Below are positions 46,866 to 53,952 of a stretch of DNA of 64,000 nucleotides, piece after piece (the stretch's first letter is position 1; every line of letters starts with the position of its first letter). Made by a program: the position numbers and the translations under genes. The stretch lies in the NCBI RefSeq assembly GCF_020567525.1, contig NZ_JAJCVI010000004.1:372001-436000 (forward strand). The letters are read 5' to 3'. The notes beneath the pieces are model-generated. The model did not search any database. It had not been told where the DNA came from and saw only the letters and a program-made list of their open reading frames with translations. This DNA comes from Halorubellus salinus (GTDB taxonomy: Archaea; Halobacteriota; Halobacteria; Halobacteriales; Natrialbaceae).

Positions 46866-47733
46866 TCGTGAGCCTCCAGAGGGCGCCGAGCGTCAGTACC
46901 ATGCCGACCACCGTATTCAGGTAGGGGAACCACCAGTACGCGCGGTCGACCGCGACCGACGACCGCGCCACCCACGCGACGAACACGGGGTAGACGGCGA
47001 GGACGACGCCGAGGCGGTAGTCGACGGCGGCGAACGCGAGGGCGGCGGCGGCCCAGACCGCGAAGCAGTACGCGTACGTCCGGGATTCGCCCAGCCGGGT
47101 CGCGGTCGTGTCGATGCCCGCCGCGCGGTCCGGTCCGATGTCGGGGATGGCGCTGAAGGTGTGCATCGCCATCGTCCACAGCCACGCGCCGGCGAGCGCC
47201 AGGACCGGGGGATGCTCGCCGAGGACGGCAGCGTACGCGGCCGCACCCGGGAGGATGTACAGGCCGTTCGAGAGCGAATCCAGGAACGGCGTCGTCTTGA
47301 ACCGCAGCGGCGGCGCGGAGTACTCGGTCGCGAGCACGGCGTACGCGGCGAGGTACGGCCACGCCACCGCGGGCGTGAGCGCCGCGACCGGGACGAGCGC
47401 CAGCCCCGAGACGGCGACGACCGCGACCACCCACGCGTCACCCGAGAACCGCGCCTCCCGGCCCTCCTTCTTCGGGTTCTCGACGTCGACGTCGCGGTCG
47501 AAGACGTCGTTGATCCCGTACAGGTAGACGTTCGCGGGCACGAGGAAGTACGCGAACAGCGCGATGGCGACGGGCGCGAACAACTCGGGGACCTCGCGGG
47601 CGCCGTACGCGACGCCGACGACGACCGGGCCGGCGAGGTAGAACCAGAACCGCGGCCGCGAGAGCGTGAAGAGGTACGCGACCCCCTCGAAGACGGCGGT
47701 CGTCGTCGACTCGTGGGTCCCCTCGGCGGTCAT
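46855..47733 (-). CDS. lyeJ: Lycopene elongase/hydratase (UbiA-type prenyltransferase)
   Basis: 292 aa. Adds C5 prenyl units to lycopene on the way to C50 carotenoids. The first Asp-rich motif is NDVFDRDVDVENPKKEGR and the second DIGPDRAAGIDTTATRLGE, both standard for UbiA-family enzymes. Eight or nine transmembrane helices. Start ATG at 47733 overlaps the crtD stop (ATGA). In Haloarcula the same gene order crtD-lyeJ-cruF was shown to make bacterioruberin, which supports the call. Confidence 0.94.
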   Translation of the reverse strand: MTAEGTHESTTTAVFEGVAYLFTLSRPRFWFYLAGPVVVGVAYGAREVPELFAPVAIALFAYFLVPANVYLYGINDVFDRDVDVENPKKEGREARFSGDAWVVAVVAVSGLALVPVAALTPAVAWPYLAAYAVLATEYSAPPLRFKTTPFLDSLSNGLYILPGAAAYAAVLGEHPPVLALAGAWLWTMAMHTFSAIPDIGPDRAAGIDTTATRLGESRTYAYCFAVWAAAALAFAAVDYRLGVVLAVYPVFVAWVARSSVAVDRAYWWFPYLNTVVGMVLTLGALWRLTNGV

Positions 47734-49235
47734 TCTTCGCGAGCGGTCGGGGCGCCGGCGTCCTCGCGGACGGCGTCCGCGGTCAGTTCGCCGCTGATGA
47801 GGCACATCGGGACGCCGATACCGGGCGTCGTGTACCCGCCCGTGTAGTAGAGGCCGTCGACGGACTCCGAGCGACGCGACGGCCGGAAGAGCGCGGTCTG
47901 CTTGAGGGTGTGCGCGAGGCCGAGCGCCGACCCTTCGTAGGCGTTGTAGCGTTCGGCGAAGTCGCTCACGGTGAACGTCTCCTCGACGACCATGCGGTCC
48001 CGGAGGTCCGTGCCGGTGTTCTCGGCGATGTCGTCGAGCACGACCTCCCGGTACTGTTCGCGAGTCTCCTCGGTGTCGTCGAGGCCGGGTGCGATGGGGA
48101 CGAGCACGAACAGGTTCGAGTGCCCCTCGGGCGCGACCGAGTCGTCTGTCTCGCTGGGCACGCAGAGGTAGTACGCCGGGTTGTCGGGCCACGCCGGGTC
48201 TTCGAATATCTCGTCGAAGTGCTGCTCCCAGTTCGTCGGCAGCACGAGCGTGTGGTGTTCGAGTTCCTCGACGTCGCCCTCGACGCCCATGTACATCAGG
48301 AACGCCGACGGCGCGTACGTCCGCGAGTCCCAGTAGTCGGCGTCGTAGTGCCGCTTGCCCTCGTCGAGGAGTTCCAGTTCGGTGTGCGCGTAGTCCGCGT
48401 CGCTCACGACGACGTCCGGGAAGAACGTCTCCCCGGGCTCGGTCGTCACCTTGAATCCGCCGCGGCGACCCATGATCTCCGTGACCGGCGTGTCCGTGAC
48501 GTACTCCACGCCGAGTTCCTCGCCCAGGCTCGCCATCCCGTCGACGACGCCACCGAGGCCGTCCTCGGGGTACCAGACGCCGAGGTTGAAGTCGACGTGA
48601 CTCATCAGGTTGTAGAGCGCGGGCGTGTTGTTCGGCGACCCGCCGAGGAACACGAGCGTGTACTGCATTATCTGCTGGAGCTTCGGGTGGTCGAAGTACT
48701 TCTCGACGTGGTCCTGCATCGACCCGAGCATCGTCAATCCGCGCGCTTGCTTCGCGACGTCGGGGTCGAGGAAGTCCCGCACCGTCGCGCGGTCCTCGTA
48801 CACGAAGTGCTCCATCCCGACGTTGTAGTTCTCCTCGCTCTGCTCGAGGTACCGCTCCAAGGCCTCGCCCGCGCCCTCCTCGTAGGATTCGAAGACCTCC
48901 TTGGAGCGTTCCAGGTCGGGCGTGATGTCGACGCGGTCGCCGTCCTTGAAGAAGATGCGGTAGTGCGGGTCGAGGTGCTCGAGCCCGTAGTAGTCCGTGG
49001 GCGTGCGGTCGAAGTGCCCGAAGAACCGCTCGAAGACGTCGGGCATCAGGTACCACGACGGCCCCATGTCGAAGCGGAAGCCGTCGCGTTCGAGGACCGA
49101 CGCGCGGCCGCCGAGGCCGTCGTTCTTCTCGACGACGGTGACGTCGGCACCGGCGTCGGCGAGGTAGCACGCTGTCGACAGGCCGCCGAACCCGCCGCCG
49201 ACGACGAGCACGGAGGTTCCGGAGAGTCCGTTCAT
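47730..49235 (-). CDS. crtD: Carotenoid 3,4-desaturase (CrtD; phytoene-desaturase family)
   Basis: 501 aa. FAD-dependent CrtI-family enzyme. N-terminal dinucleotide fold VLVVGGGFGGLSTACYLADAGADVTVVEKN and C-terminal FAD site YYTGGYTTPGIGVPMCLISGE are intact. Named CrtD from its place at the head of the crtD-lyeJ-cruF operon; a lycopene-forming CrtI is the alternative and is not found elsewhere in the window. A good TATA element lies about 28 bases before the ATG at 49235. ATGA overlap with lyeJ. Confidence 0.92.
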   Translation of the reverse strand: MNGLSGTSVLVVGGGFGGLSTACYLADAGADVTVVEKNDGLGGRASVLERDGFRFDMGPSWYLMPDVFERFFGHFDRTPTDYYGLEHLDPHYRIFFKDGDRVDITPDLERSKEVFESYEEGAGEALERYLEQSEENYNVGMEHFVYEDRATVRDFLDPDVAKQARGLTMLGSMQDHVEKYFDHPKLQQIMQYTLVFLGGSPNNTPALYNLMSHVDFNLGVWYPEDGLGGVVDGMASLGEELGVEYVTDTPVTEIMGRRGGFKVTTEPGETFFPDVVVSDADYAHTELELLDEGKRHYDADYWDSRTYAPSAFLMYMGVEGDVEELEHHTLVLPTNWEQHFDEIFEDPAWPDNPAYYLCVPSETDDSVAPEGHSNLFVLVPIAPGLDDTEETREQYREVVLDDIAENTGTDLRDRMVVEETFTVSDFAERYNAYEGSALGLAHTLKQTALFRPSRRSESVDGLYYTGGYTTPGIGVPMCLISGELTADAVREDAGAPTAREE

Positions 49236-49260
49236 GACTGCACGTAGTAGCGAGACGACC

Positions 49261-49267
49261 TTAAATA
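49261..49267 (-). promoter_or_regulatory. TATA element for the crtD operon
   Basis: On the minus strand TATTTAA is 26-32 bases before the crtD ATG, the standard spacing. Confidence 0.7.
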
Positions 49268-49366
49268 GCGGCCACGACTCGGTAGGTGTGCGAACCGCGG
49301 GCACGCGCTGGCGCGCGGCGGGTACCGACAGCGGATACCCGCGGTTGCTGGCTGGAGGCGGTCACG

Positions 49367-50545
49367 TCAGGTCCCGGAGGGGACCCGTGGCGTGGCGTCG
49401 TCCTCGTCGACGGAGTCCGGGTCGGTGGAGTCCCGTCGGGCGGGGGCGTCGGCGTCTCCCGGGGTGGCCGTCGTCCGGAACTCGAAGCGCGCGCCGCCGT
49501 CGGCCGCGTCGACGACGTCGACCGTCCAGTCGTAGGTCTCGGCGACCTCGGCGACGATGGCGAGTCCGAGGCCGGTGCCGTCCTCGTTCGAGTACCCGCG
49601 GTCGAACACGGCCTCGCGTTCGTCCTCGGGGATGCCGGGGCCGTCGTCCTCGATGGCGAACCCGTCGTCGTCGCCGAGGCAGGTGACGCGGATCGTCGGG
49701 TCGGGGCCGGCGTGCTCGGCGGCGTTCCGATAGCAGTTCTCGAACACCTGCCGGAGGGCGCTGCGTTCCGCGTCGACGGTGCAGTCGACGTCGACGACGA
49801 CCTCGCCGTCGCCGATGTCGACGGTCGAGAGGGCGTCGGTGGCGACGCCGGCGACGTCGAGTTCGGTGACGGCGTCGGGGTCGCGTTCCGTGCGTGCGAG
49901 TGCGAGCACCTGTTCGATGAGCGTCTCGATGCGGGCGTGACACGTCCTGACGTCGTCGAGGTGGTCGAGGTTCCCGGTCTCGGTGGCGAGTTCGACGTAG
50001 CCGCCCGCGACCGCGAGCGGGTTCCGGAGGTCGTGACTGAGGATGCTCGCGAACTCCTCGAGGCGCTCGTTCTGCTCTCGGAGTTCGGCGTTGGCGTCCC
50101 TGAGTTCGGCGTTGAGGTCGCGGAGGCGTTCGGTCTGTCGGCGCTGTCGGAGGTAGAAGTGCGTGGGGACGACGCCGAACCACGTGCCGATGGCGGCGAT
50201 GCCGTAGCCGACGTAGAACGCGTCCGCGACGCCGCCGAACGGCTGGTCGATGCCGGCGTAGAACGCGGCGACGAGGACGAGGTAGCCGGTGGCGGTGACG
50301 ACGCCGGCAGCGGCGACGCGGCGGCAGTGCGTCGCCGTCTCGGTCCGGGCGAGGTGGACGCCGAACGCGGCGAGTGCGAGGAACGCGAGGACGGAGACGA
50401 CGAGCGTCGACCCGACGAGTGCCGCGACGGCCCGAGCGAGAGGCGCGGTGCTGGCGACGGCGTGTACAGCCACGGCGGCGACCCCGGCGAACCCGAGCAC
50501 GGCGACGCCGTACCGTCCGCTGTCCCCCTGCGTCCCCCCTGACAC
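49367..50545 (-). CDS. Sensor histidine kinase with 7TM-like membrane region
   Basis: 392 aa from a GTG at 50545, chosen because a TATA-like GATTTATC (minus strand, near 50570) is about 26 bases upstream; GTG 50551 is also possible. Four or more transmembrane helices to about residue 130, a short coiled coil (ERLRDLNAELRDANAELREQ), then the kinase: H-box ILSHDLRNPLAVAGG with His171, N-box VFENCYRNAAEHAG, DDGPGIPEDE and GTGLGLAIVAEV. No PAS domain is visible. A HalX response regulator lies 2.5 kb away but with other genes between, so partnership is unproven. Confidence 0.9.
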   Translation of the reverse strand: MSGGTQGDSGRYGVAVLGFAGVAAVAVHAVASTAPLARAVAALVGSTLVVSVLAFLALAAFGVHLARTETATHCRRVAAAGVVTATGYLVLVAAFYAGIDQPFGGVADAFYVGYGIAAIGTWFGVVPTHFYLRQRRQTERLRDLNAELRDANAELREQNERLEEFASILSHDLRNPLAVAGGYVELATETGNLDHLDDVRTCHARIETLIEQVLALARTERDPDAVTELDVAGVATDALSTVDIGDGEVVVDVDCTVDAERSALRQVFENCYRNAAEHAGPDPTIRVTCLGDDDGFAIEDDGPGIPEDEREAVFDRGYSNEDGTGLGLAIVAEVAETYDWTVDVVDAADGGARFEFRTTATPGDADAPARRDSTDPDSVDEDDATPRVPSGT

Positions 50546-50726
50546 GAACACCAATTGAATACATACCGATAAATCCTCCTGGCATGATTTTCCATGCCAC
50601 GATTGGTCGGTGACCGGGTGTGGCCACCGGTCGAACGAGCACCGCGTGGACGCCGAGGCACGCGATCGACGTCGGACGCGTGCCGCGACCGGTGGTTTCC
50701 TATCGACCGTTCCCGTACGTGTGAGT

Positions 50727-51425
50727 ATGCACGGGACGACGGCGGTCGTGACGGGTGCGACGAGCGGTATCGGACGAGCGGTCGCCACGGCGTTCGCCGA
50801 GTCGGGCGCGTCGGTCGCCATCTGCGGTCGAGACGCGACGGCGGTCGGCGAACTCGTGAACGACCTCGAAGCGCTCGGTGACGGGGAGGTCACCGGGTTG
50901 CGCGCGGACGTCCGCGACGAGTTCGACGTGGAGCGCCTCGTCGAGACGGCGTCGCGGACCGGCTCGGCGGGCATCGACGTCGTGGTCGCGAACGCGGGCG
51001 TCTTCCACGGGACGCCCGGCGAGGCGTCCATCGGCGAGACGTCGTATACCGCGTTCGACGAGGAGTTCCGGACGAACGTCCGCGGTGCGTTCGCGACGTT
51101 CAAGGAGTCGCTCCCGCACCTGAACGAGGGCGCGCGCCTGCTGCTGCCGACCGGGTCGGTGGCGCGGGACGCGAAACCCGGGCTCGGCGGGTACGCGCCG
51201 TCGAAGGCGGGCGCGGAGGCGGTCGTCCGCCAGTTCGCCGCGGACACCGAGTACGTCGCGGGCTGCGTCGACCCGGGGAAGGTCGAGACGGACCTGTCCG
51301 GCCCGGGCGGCCGAGCACCCGAGGACGTCGCGGCGATGTTCGTGTGGGCGGCGACCGAGTGCGACGCCGACGACCTCGACGGCGCCGTCGTCGACCTGAA
51401 GGCCTGGAAGACCGCGACGCGCTGA
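50727..51425 (+). CDS. Short-chain dehydrogenase/reductase (SDR)
   Basis: 232 aa. NAD(P)-binding TGATSGIGRAVA at the N-terminus, CGRD after beta 2 (favouring NADP), NAG at the end of beta 4, and the catalytic pair in YAPSK with Ser in LLPTGSVARD. The C-terminus is slightly short, so substrate-binding helices are reduced. Start ATG at 50727. Divergent from the histidine kinase. Confidence 0.92.
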   Translation: MHGTTAVVTGATSGIGRAVATAFAESGASVAICGRDATAVGELVNDLEALGDGEVTGLRADVRDEFDVERLVETASRTGSAGIDVVVANAGVFHGTPGEASIGETSYTAFDEEFRTNVRGAFATFKESLPHLNEGARLLLPTGSVARDAKPGLGGYAPSKAGAEAVVRQFAADTEYVAGCVDPGKVETDLSGPGGRAPEDVAAMFVWAATECDADDLDGAVVDLKAWKTATR

Positions 51426-51477
51426 GCGCGCTCGCGGGGTCGAGACGGCTTCGCTCGCCGAGCGCACGCGACCGACG

Positions 51478-51546
51478 GTATTATTAACGAACGACGTGAT
51501 GTTGTTAACGAGAATGGTTACTAACTCCGAATCGAGGGTTAACAAC
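51478..51546 (+). promoter_or_regulatory. Promoter and inverted repeat around the ZIP transporter start
   Basis: TATTATT at 51479-51485 sits about 30 bases before ATG 51514. A perfect inverted repeat GTTGTTAAC (51501-51509) and GTTAACAAC (51538-51546) flanks that start codon. It may be an operator for a metal-responsive repressor or, as RNA, may hide the start. Confidence 0.4.
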
Positions 51547-52383
51547 GTCGCGGGCGTGCCGACGGTCGGCGTCGCCGCCGTCGTCGCGTTCCTCGCACTC
51601 ACCGCGTGGGCCGCGACCGTCGCCGCCGACGGCCGCCCCGAGATCTGGAAGGTCGTCGGCATCGCGTGGACCGCGTTCGTCGCCATGGCGGTCGCCATCC
51701 CCCTCGGCGCGCGCGCCGACGGCGGCCACGCCCACGGCCTCGTCTGGGCGTACGGCCTCGCCGCCGGCGCCATGGTCACCAGCGCCGCCGTCTTCCTCCT
51801 CCCCCAGGCCTTCGGCCTCCACCCGCGCTGGGGCGGCTTCGGCGTCGCGAGCGGCGTCGTCCTCGGGTTCGGCGCCCACACCGTCGGCCACCGCCTCACC
51901 CACGAGACCAGCTTCGACCACACGAGCCTCGAGATATCCGCGCACGCCCTCGCCGCCGGCGCCATCATCGGCATCGTCTACGGGAACATGCCCGGACTCG
52001 GCGCGTTCCTCGGCGTCGCCATCGTCTCCCACAAGGGCCCCGCCGGGTACGCCGCCGCCCGTCGACTCGCGAGCGACGGCGGCAACCCCTGGGTCCTCCT
52101 CCTCCCCGCCGCCGGCGTCGGCCTCACCGCCATCCCCGGCTCCATCGTTGCCCTCCCACCCGACCCCGTCCTGAACGCGCTCGTGTTCGGGTTCGCCGCC
52201 GGCGTCTTCCTCCACGTCGCCATGGACTTCCTCCCCACCTGCGAGATCGGCGGCGACGTCTACGACGTCGCACACACCACCGACCACGCCCACGAACTCC
52301 TCGACAGCCTCCGCCTGCACGCCGTCGCCTCCACGCTCCTCGGCGGCCTCGTCGTCTTCGTCGCGTGGTTCGTCGTCGCCTGA
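51514..52383 (+). CDS. ZIP-family metal transporter
   Basis: 289 aa from ATG 51514; an in-frame ATG at 51499 is possible but lies closer to the TATA element. Eight hydrophobic segments. The polar His positions of ZIP helices 4 and 5 are suggested by ISAHALAAGAIIGIVYG and VAIVSHKGPAGYAAA, and HxxD occurs in the last helices (HVAMDFLP). A short His-rich loop (DGGHAHG) follows helix 2. Likely moves zinc, iron or manganese inward. Metal choice cannot be read. Confidence 0.82.
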   Translation: MVTNSESRVNNVAGVPTVGVAAVVAFLALTAWAATVAADGRPEIWKVVGIAWTAFVAMAVAIPLGARADGGHAHGLVWAYGLAAGAMVTSAAVFLLPQAFGLHPRWGGFGVASGVVLGFGAHTVGHRLTHETSFDHTSLEISAHALAAGAIIGIVYGNMPGLGAFLGVAIVSHKGPAGYAAARRLASDGGNPWVLLLPAAGVGLTAIPGSIVALPPDPVLNALVFGFAAGVFLHVAMDFLPTCEIGGDVYDVAHTTDHAHELLDSLRLHAVASTLLGGLVVFVAWFVVA

Positions 52384-52431
52384 CTCCGAGAGCGCCCAGT
52401 CCTTCTCGACGTCGAACGAGTTACAGATCCG

Positions 52432-52941
52432 CTACAGTTCGCGGTCGCTCGACGGATCGTCGAGCTCCCAGAGGACCTCCGGCAGGAACGCGTCCAGGTG
52501 CTCGACGACCTTCCGCTCTGAGACGTTCATGCCCTCGCAGTGCTCCCACGCGGACTCGCGGACGTCGACGTGGATGTCGCCGTCCTCGACCGACACCGCG
52601 AGCGGGTACACCGAGCACCGCGTCGGCTTCCAGTCGTGCTCGGCGTGCAGCGAACAGAGGCCGTCGTCGCGCAGGAACACGCACGCCTCGCCGTCCTCGC
52701 CCACGTGCTCGTCGCGGTCCTTCGCCTCCTTCCGCACGAAGTCCTCGCCCCGGAACTGCGTCGTCGTGTCGTCCAGGCTCGCTCGCTCCGCGAGCTCGTA
52801 GAAATCCTGCTCGTAGAGGAGGACGCCGTGCGTACAGCACCACGTGCACTCGTCGACGCACTCGAAGGTCAGGTCGGGGTCGAACTCCACGACGGCCTCC
52901 CGACCCGGATGCACCTCGACGCGACGGGAGCCCGTACTCAT
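52432..52941 (-). CDS. YkgJ-type Fe-S or zinc cysteine-cluster protein
   Basis: 169 aa from ATG 52941. The cysteine pattern CVDECTWCC, then CVFLRDDGLCSLH and RCSVYPLAV, is the CxxxCxxCC...C...C signature of YkgJ proteins, which probably bind Fe-S or zinc. An in-frame GTG at 52995 is rejected because it falls beside the TATA box (52998-53005), before any likely transcription start. Convergent with the ZIP transporter. Enzymatic role unknown. Confidence 0.88.
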   Translation of the reverse strand: MSTGSRRVEVHPGREAVVEFDPDLTFECVDECTWCCTHGVLLYEQDFYELAERASLDDTTTQFRGEDFVRKEAKDRDEHVGEDGEACVFLRDDGLCSLHAEHDWKPTRCSVYPLAVSVEDGDIHVDVRESAWEHCEGMNVSERKVVEHLDAFLPEVLWELDDPSSDREL

Positions 52942-52997
52942 CGCGTCGAACGACGCCGCGAACGCGGAAGTGTCCTTCCCTTCCGCACGCACCAAAC

Positions 52998-53005
52998 AAT
53001 TTAGG
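52998..53005 (-). promoter_or_regulatory. TATA element for the YkgJ-type gene
   Basis: On the minus strand CCTAAATT predicts a transcript starting near 52975, which places the translation start at ATG 52941 with a leader of about 34 bases. Confidence 0.55.
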
Positions 53006-53064
53006 AGTCACGAATGAGGGGCCAGAGAGCCGTTGCTAGCACGAGCGCACGAAGCGCCGCTATC

Positions 53065-53682
53065 ATGCCCGGAACTCACTCGCTCCCGATGGACGTGACC
53101 GTCGACCTCGCGACGACGGACGCAGCCGTGCTCGTCGTCGACGACGACGAGGACCTGGCGGACACGTACGCGCTCTGGCTCCGCGAACACGTCGACGTCC
53201 ACGTCGCGTACTCGGGGACCGACGCGCTCGACGTCCTCGCGACCGAGTCCATCGACGTCGTCCTCCTTGACCGCCGGATGCCGTCGATGTCCGGCGACGC
53301 GGTGCTCGCCGAGATGCGGTCTCGCGGCCACGACCAGCGCGTGTCGATGGTGACCGCCGTCGAACCGACGCTCGACATCGTCTCCCTCCCCTTCGACGAG
53401 TACCTCGTCAAGCCCGTCGGCCGCGACCCGCTCGAATCGACCGTCGAATCCCTCCTCGCGCTCGCCGAACACGCCGACGCGTTCCAGGCGTACTTCTCGC
53501 TCCAGTCGAAGCTCGCCGTCCTCCAGGCCGGCCCCGAGTACCGCACGCAGGACGACCCCGAGGACCTCGACGCGCTCCGCGAGCGCGTCGTCGCCGCCCG
53601 CGAGCGCGCGGTCGACTCCCTCGAGGACGTCCGCCGCGACGAGGACGCCGACGGCACCACCCTCGTCACCGACACCGGGTGA
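53065..53682 (+). CDS. HalX-domain response regulator
   Basis: 206 aa from ATG 53065 (an in-frame ATG at 53089 would remove 8 residues). Receiver domain with acidic pocket VVDDDED, phosphoacceptor in VVLLDRRMPSMSG (Asp69) and the late Lys in EYLVKPVGRDPL. The C-terminal part, YFSLQSKLAVLQAGPEYR and following helices, is the HalX domain found only in halophilic archaea. No DNA-binding domain, so it acts through protein contact. A histidine kinase is 2.5 kb away. A 13-bp repeat array begins four bases after the stop. Confidence 0.92.
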   Translation: MPGTHSLPMDVTVDLATTDAAVLVVDDDEDLADTYALWLREHVDVHVAYSGTDALDVLATESIDVVLLDRRMPSMSGDAVLAEMRSRGHDQRVSMVTAVEPTLDIVSLPFDEYLVKPVGRDPLESTVESLLALAEHADAFQAYFSLQSKLAVLQAGPEYRTQDDPEDLDALRERVVAARERAVDSLEDVRRDEDADGTTLVTDTG

Positions 53683-53686
53683 CCGC

Positions 53687-53790
53687 GCGACGACCACCCG
53701 CGACGACCAGCCGAGTCGACCACCTGCGACGACCAGCCGAGTCGACTACCCGCGACGACCACCCGCGACGACCATCCGCGACCGTACCTC
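53687..53790. repeat. 13-bp tandem repeat array
   Basis: Seven contiguous 13-bp units from 53687 to 53777 follow GCGACGACCACCC with small changes: units 3 and 5 start GAGTCGACYACC, making a 26-bp higher-order pair. A partial eighth unit follows. Lies between the convergent HalX and ppc genes; the rest of the gap to 53952 shows nothing I can name. Confidence 0.88.
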
Positions 53791-53952
53791 CCTAAGCAGC
53801 AAGGCTCCATCGTAAGGACTCACCGCGAGAGATTACCGGGTGGCCGCGGACCAGTGACGGACGGTCCGCGACCGATTCCCCCCAATCGTCGGTGGGCGCT
53901 CCGACCCCCTCGAGCACCCCACTGACGTTCCCCCTCATTCCCACCGAGCGAC

